Positions 39,644 to 40,537 of a stretch of 40,537 nt of DNA are shown piece by piece. This DNA comes from an uncultured Clostridium sp. (lineage in GTDB: Bacteria; Bacillota; Clostridia; Clostridiales; Clostridiaceae), in NCBI RefSeq assembly GCF_910588715.1, contig NZ_CAJURG010000013.1, positions 1 to 40,537 on the forward strand. Direction: 5' to 3'. Under the pieces are notes generated by a model. The model made no database searches. It was not told where the DNA came from and was given only the letters and a program-made list of their open reading frames with translations. The position numbers and the translations under genes are program-made. Position 1 is the stretch's first letter. Each line of letters begins with the position of its first letter.

Positions 39644-39783
39644 TTTTAAACACTCCTTTCATAAATATCATTAATTTTTTAATTAAATATATCTTAATAT
39701 TTAGGAGTATGTTCTGCAATAACAAATTTTCTTAGTAATATAACAAATGAAATTAAGGAATACTATTTAAAGAGGTGATATTT

Positions 39784-40365
39784 ATGAAGGTTAAGATAAT
39801 TAATTCGAGTTCGGGAGACTATGAAAGAGAATTTAAATTAAGAAGAATGAATTATAATCAAGTAGTTGTTAACTATCCAGGTGAAAAGGGAATAAAGGTA
39901 TTTCAAAAAGAAGAAGTAGAATTTATAACAGAAACTGAGGTTGATGAATTTTTAATAAATTATAGTGATTTTTTAAAGATTAAATTAAATAGAGGAATAT
40001 CAGTTGCATTATATAAAGGAATTTTAGATTCATTAGAAAATCAATTAAAAATTAATTTTAAAGGTTTAAATTTATTAAAAGATAAATATGCAGTAAATAA
40101 AAGAGGAATATGGGAAAAAGAAATTTTATGTACAATTAATGATAACATTCCTATAAAAATAACAGCTGATGGGCAAAATTTTAAAAAGAGTGGATTTAAT
40201 ATAACTATTGATGAAATACCAAAAGAAGAATTTTTAGAAATTTGTGCTTTTGAAATAAAAAAAATAAATAAAGATATTAAAGAAAAAGAATATTTATTAG
40301 CGAGATATGGAGAAGCAATTGAAAAAACTAAAACTCCAGAAAACCTAGTAAAAATGCTGGTTTAA
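39784..40365 (+). CDS. Hypothetical protein, 193 residues
   Basis: I do not recognise this protein. ATG 39784 follows AGAGGTGAT; an in-frame start nine bases upstream overlaps that site. It starts MKVKIINSSSGDYEREFKLR and continues RRMNYNQVVVNYPGEKGIKV with a predicted beta-rich N-terminal part. A middle region has ISVALYKGILDSLENQLKI. A charged C-terminal helix (EIKKINKDIKEKEYLLARYGEAIE) may form a coiled coil. No membrane segment, signal peptide or catalytic motif is seen. It stands alone between the flavoprotein and a tRNA gene. Confidence 0.85.
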   Translation: MKVKIINSSSGDYEREFKLRRMNYNQVVVNYPGEKGIKVFQKEEVEFITETEVDEFLINYSDFLKIKLNRGISVALYKGILDSLENQLKINFKGLNLLKDKYAVNKRGIWEKEILCTINDNIPIKITADGQNFKKSGFNITIDEIPKEEFLEICAFEIKKINKDIKEKEYLLARYGEAIEKTKTPENLVKMLV

Positions 40366-40418
40366 CTTAATTGAATAAAACATAATAAAAAATATATAAA
40401 AATTTTTTAAAAAAAGTG

Positions 40419-40447
40419 TTGACACTATATATATTTTTAGGTATTAT
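40419..40447 (+). promoter_or_regulatory. Promoter of the tRNA-Glu transcript
   Basis: A perfect TTGACA (40419-40424), 17 bp, and TATTAT (40442-40447) lie 44 bp before the tRNA. An A/T-rich tract just upstream (40385-40415) could act as an UP element, as is usual for stable RNA promoters. Confidence 0.88.
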
Positions 40448-40491
40448 AGGTAATGTGCTCGGGAGAGTGCAGCAGGAAATAAAAAAGCCTA

Positions 40492-40537
40492 GGCCCCTTG
40501 GTCAAGCGGTCAAGACACCACCCTTTCACGGTGGTAA
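40492..40537 (+). tRNA. tRNA-Glu (UUC), 3' part cut off
   Basis: The sequence begins GGCCCCTTGGTCAAGCGG, the acceptor and D-arm of a tRNA-Glu. The anticodon arm CCACC-CTTTCAC-GGTGG (40518-40534) has anticodon TTC at 40525-40527. The window ends three bases after this stem, so the variable loop, T arm and acceptor 3' strand are missing. Further tRNAs may follow outside the window, as is common in clostridia. Confidence 0.93.

Noticed and set aside
1..40537. CRISPR arrays, insertion sequences, prophage genes, toxin-antitoxin or defence islands
   Set aside because: No regular repeat-spacer pattern, transposase or integrase, or defence-type gene was seen; the window is conserved core chromosome.

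Overview
This window is the replication-origin region of a low-GC, spore-forming Firmicute, almost certainly Clostridium sensu stricto. The evidence is the very AT-rich sequence, the canonical gene order around dnaA, the spore protein YyaC, and the clostridial set rpsF-ssb-rpsR / MazG-like / gdpP / rplI / lonC / dnaB. No phage, insertion sequence, CRISPR array or horizontally acquired island was recognised; it is almost all core chromosome.

Left arm (1-9293, minus strand): gyrA, gyrB, remB, recF, yaaA, dnaN and dnaA read leftward, away from the origin. The origin is bipartite. One DnaA-box cluster lies between dnaA and dnaN (7679-7949) and includes an AT-rich unwinding region with a DnaA-trio run. 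A second cluster lies upstream of dnaA (9294-9715).

Right arm (9716-40537, mostly plus strand): rpmH-rnpA-yidD-yidC-jag (ribosomal protein L34, RNase P protein, membrane insertion, RNA binding); mnmE-mnmG-rsmG (tRNA and rRNA modification); noc, then soj-spo0J flanked by two perfect parS sites (segregation and nucleoid occlusion); a DUF4446 gene; yyaC and a cysteine desulfurase-like gene on the minus strand; a DUF3343 / MscS / DUF951 group; rpsF-ssb-rpsR behind an S6:S18-type leader; MazG-like, gdpP, rplI, lonC; dnaB and proC; argS behind a T-box leader; a frameshifted small membrane-protein gene; malic enzyme; purA; two DUF1858 paralogues; an acyl-ACP thioesterase; a BaiN/HI0933-like flavoprotein; an unknown gene; and the start of a tRNA-Glu gene cut by the window edge. 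Most genes run with the replication fork. The exceptions are yyaC, the desulfurase, the frameshifted gene, malic enzyme and the flavoprotein.

The most unusual signals are not new genes. (1) Six DnaA boxes sit inside the flavoprotein coding sequence at 39179-39338, about 31 kb from the origin, four of them at 25-27 bp spacing. (2) In noc and soj, and less clearly yaaA, a good Shine-Dalgarno lies too far from the start codon but an intervening hairpin would bring the two together. (3) A small membrane-protein gene is broken at a run of seven A. (4) A 17-bp TATAA-type element followed by GAGAGTRGT occurs three times, ahead of argS and a DUF1858 gene. All sites and folds were found by eye; no alignment, folding or database search was run.
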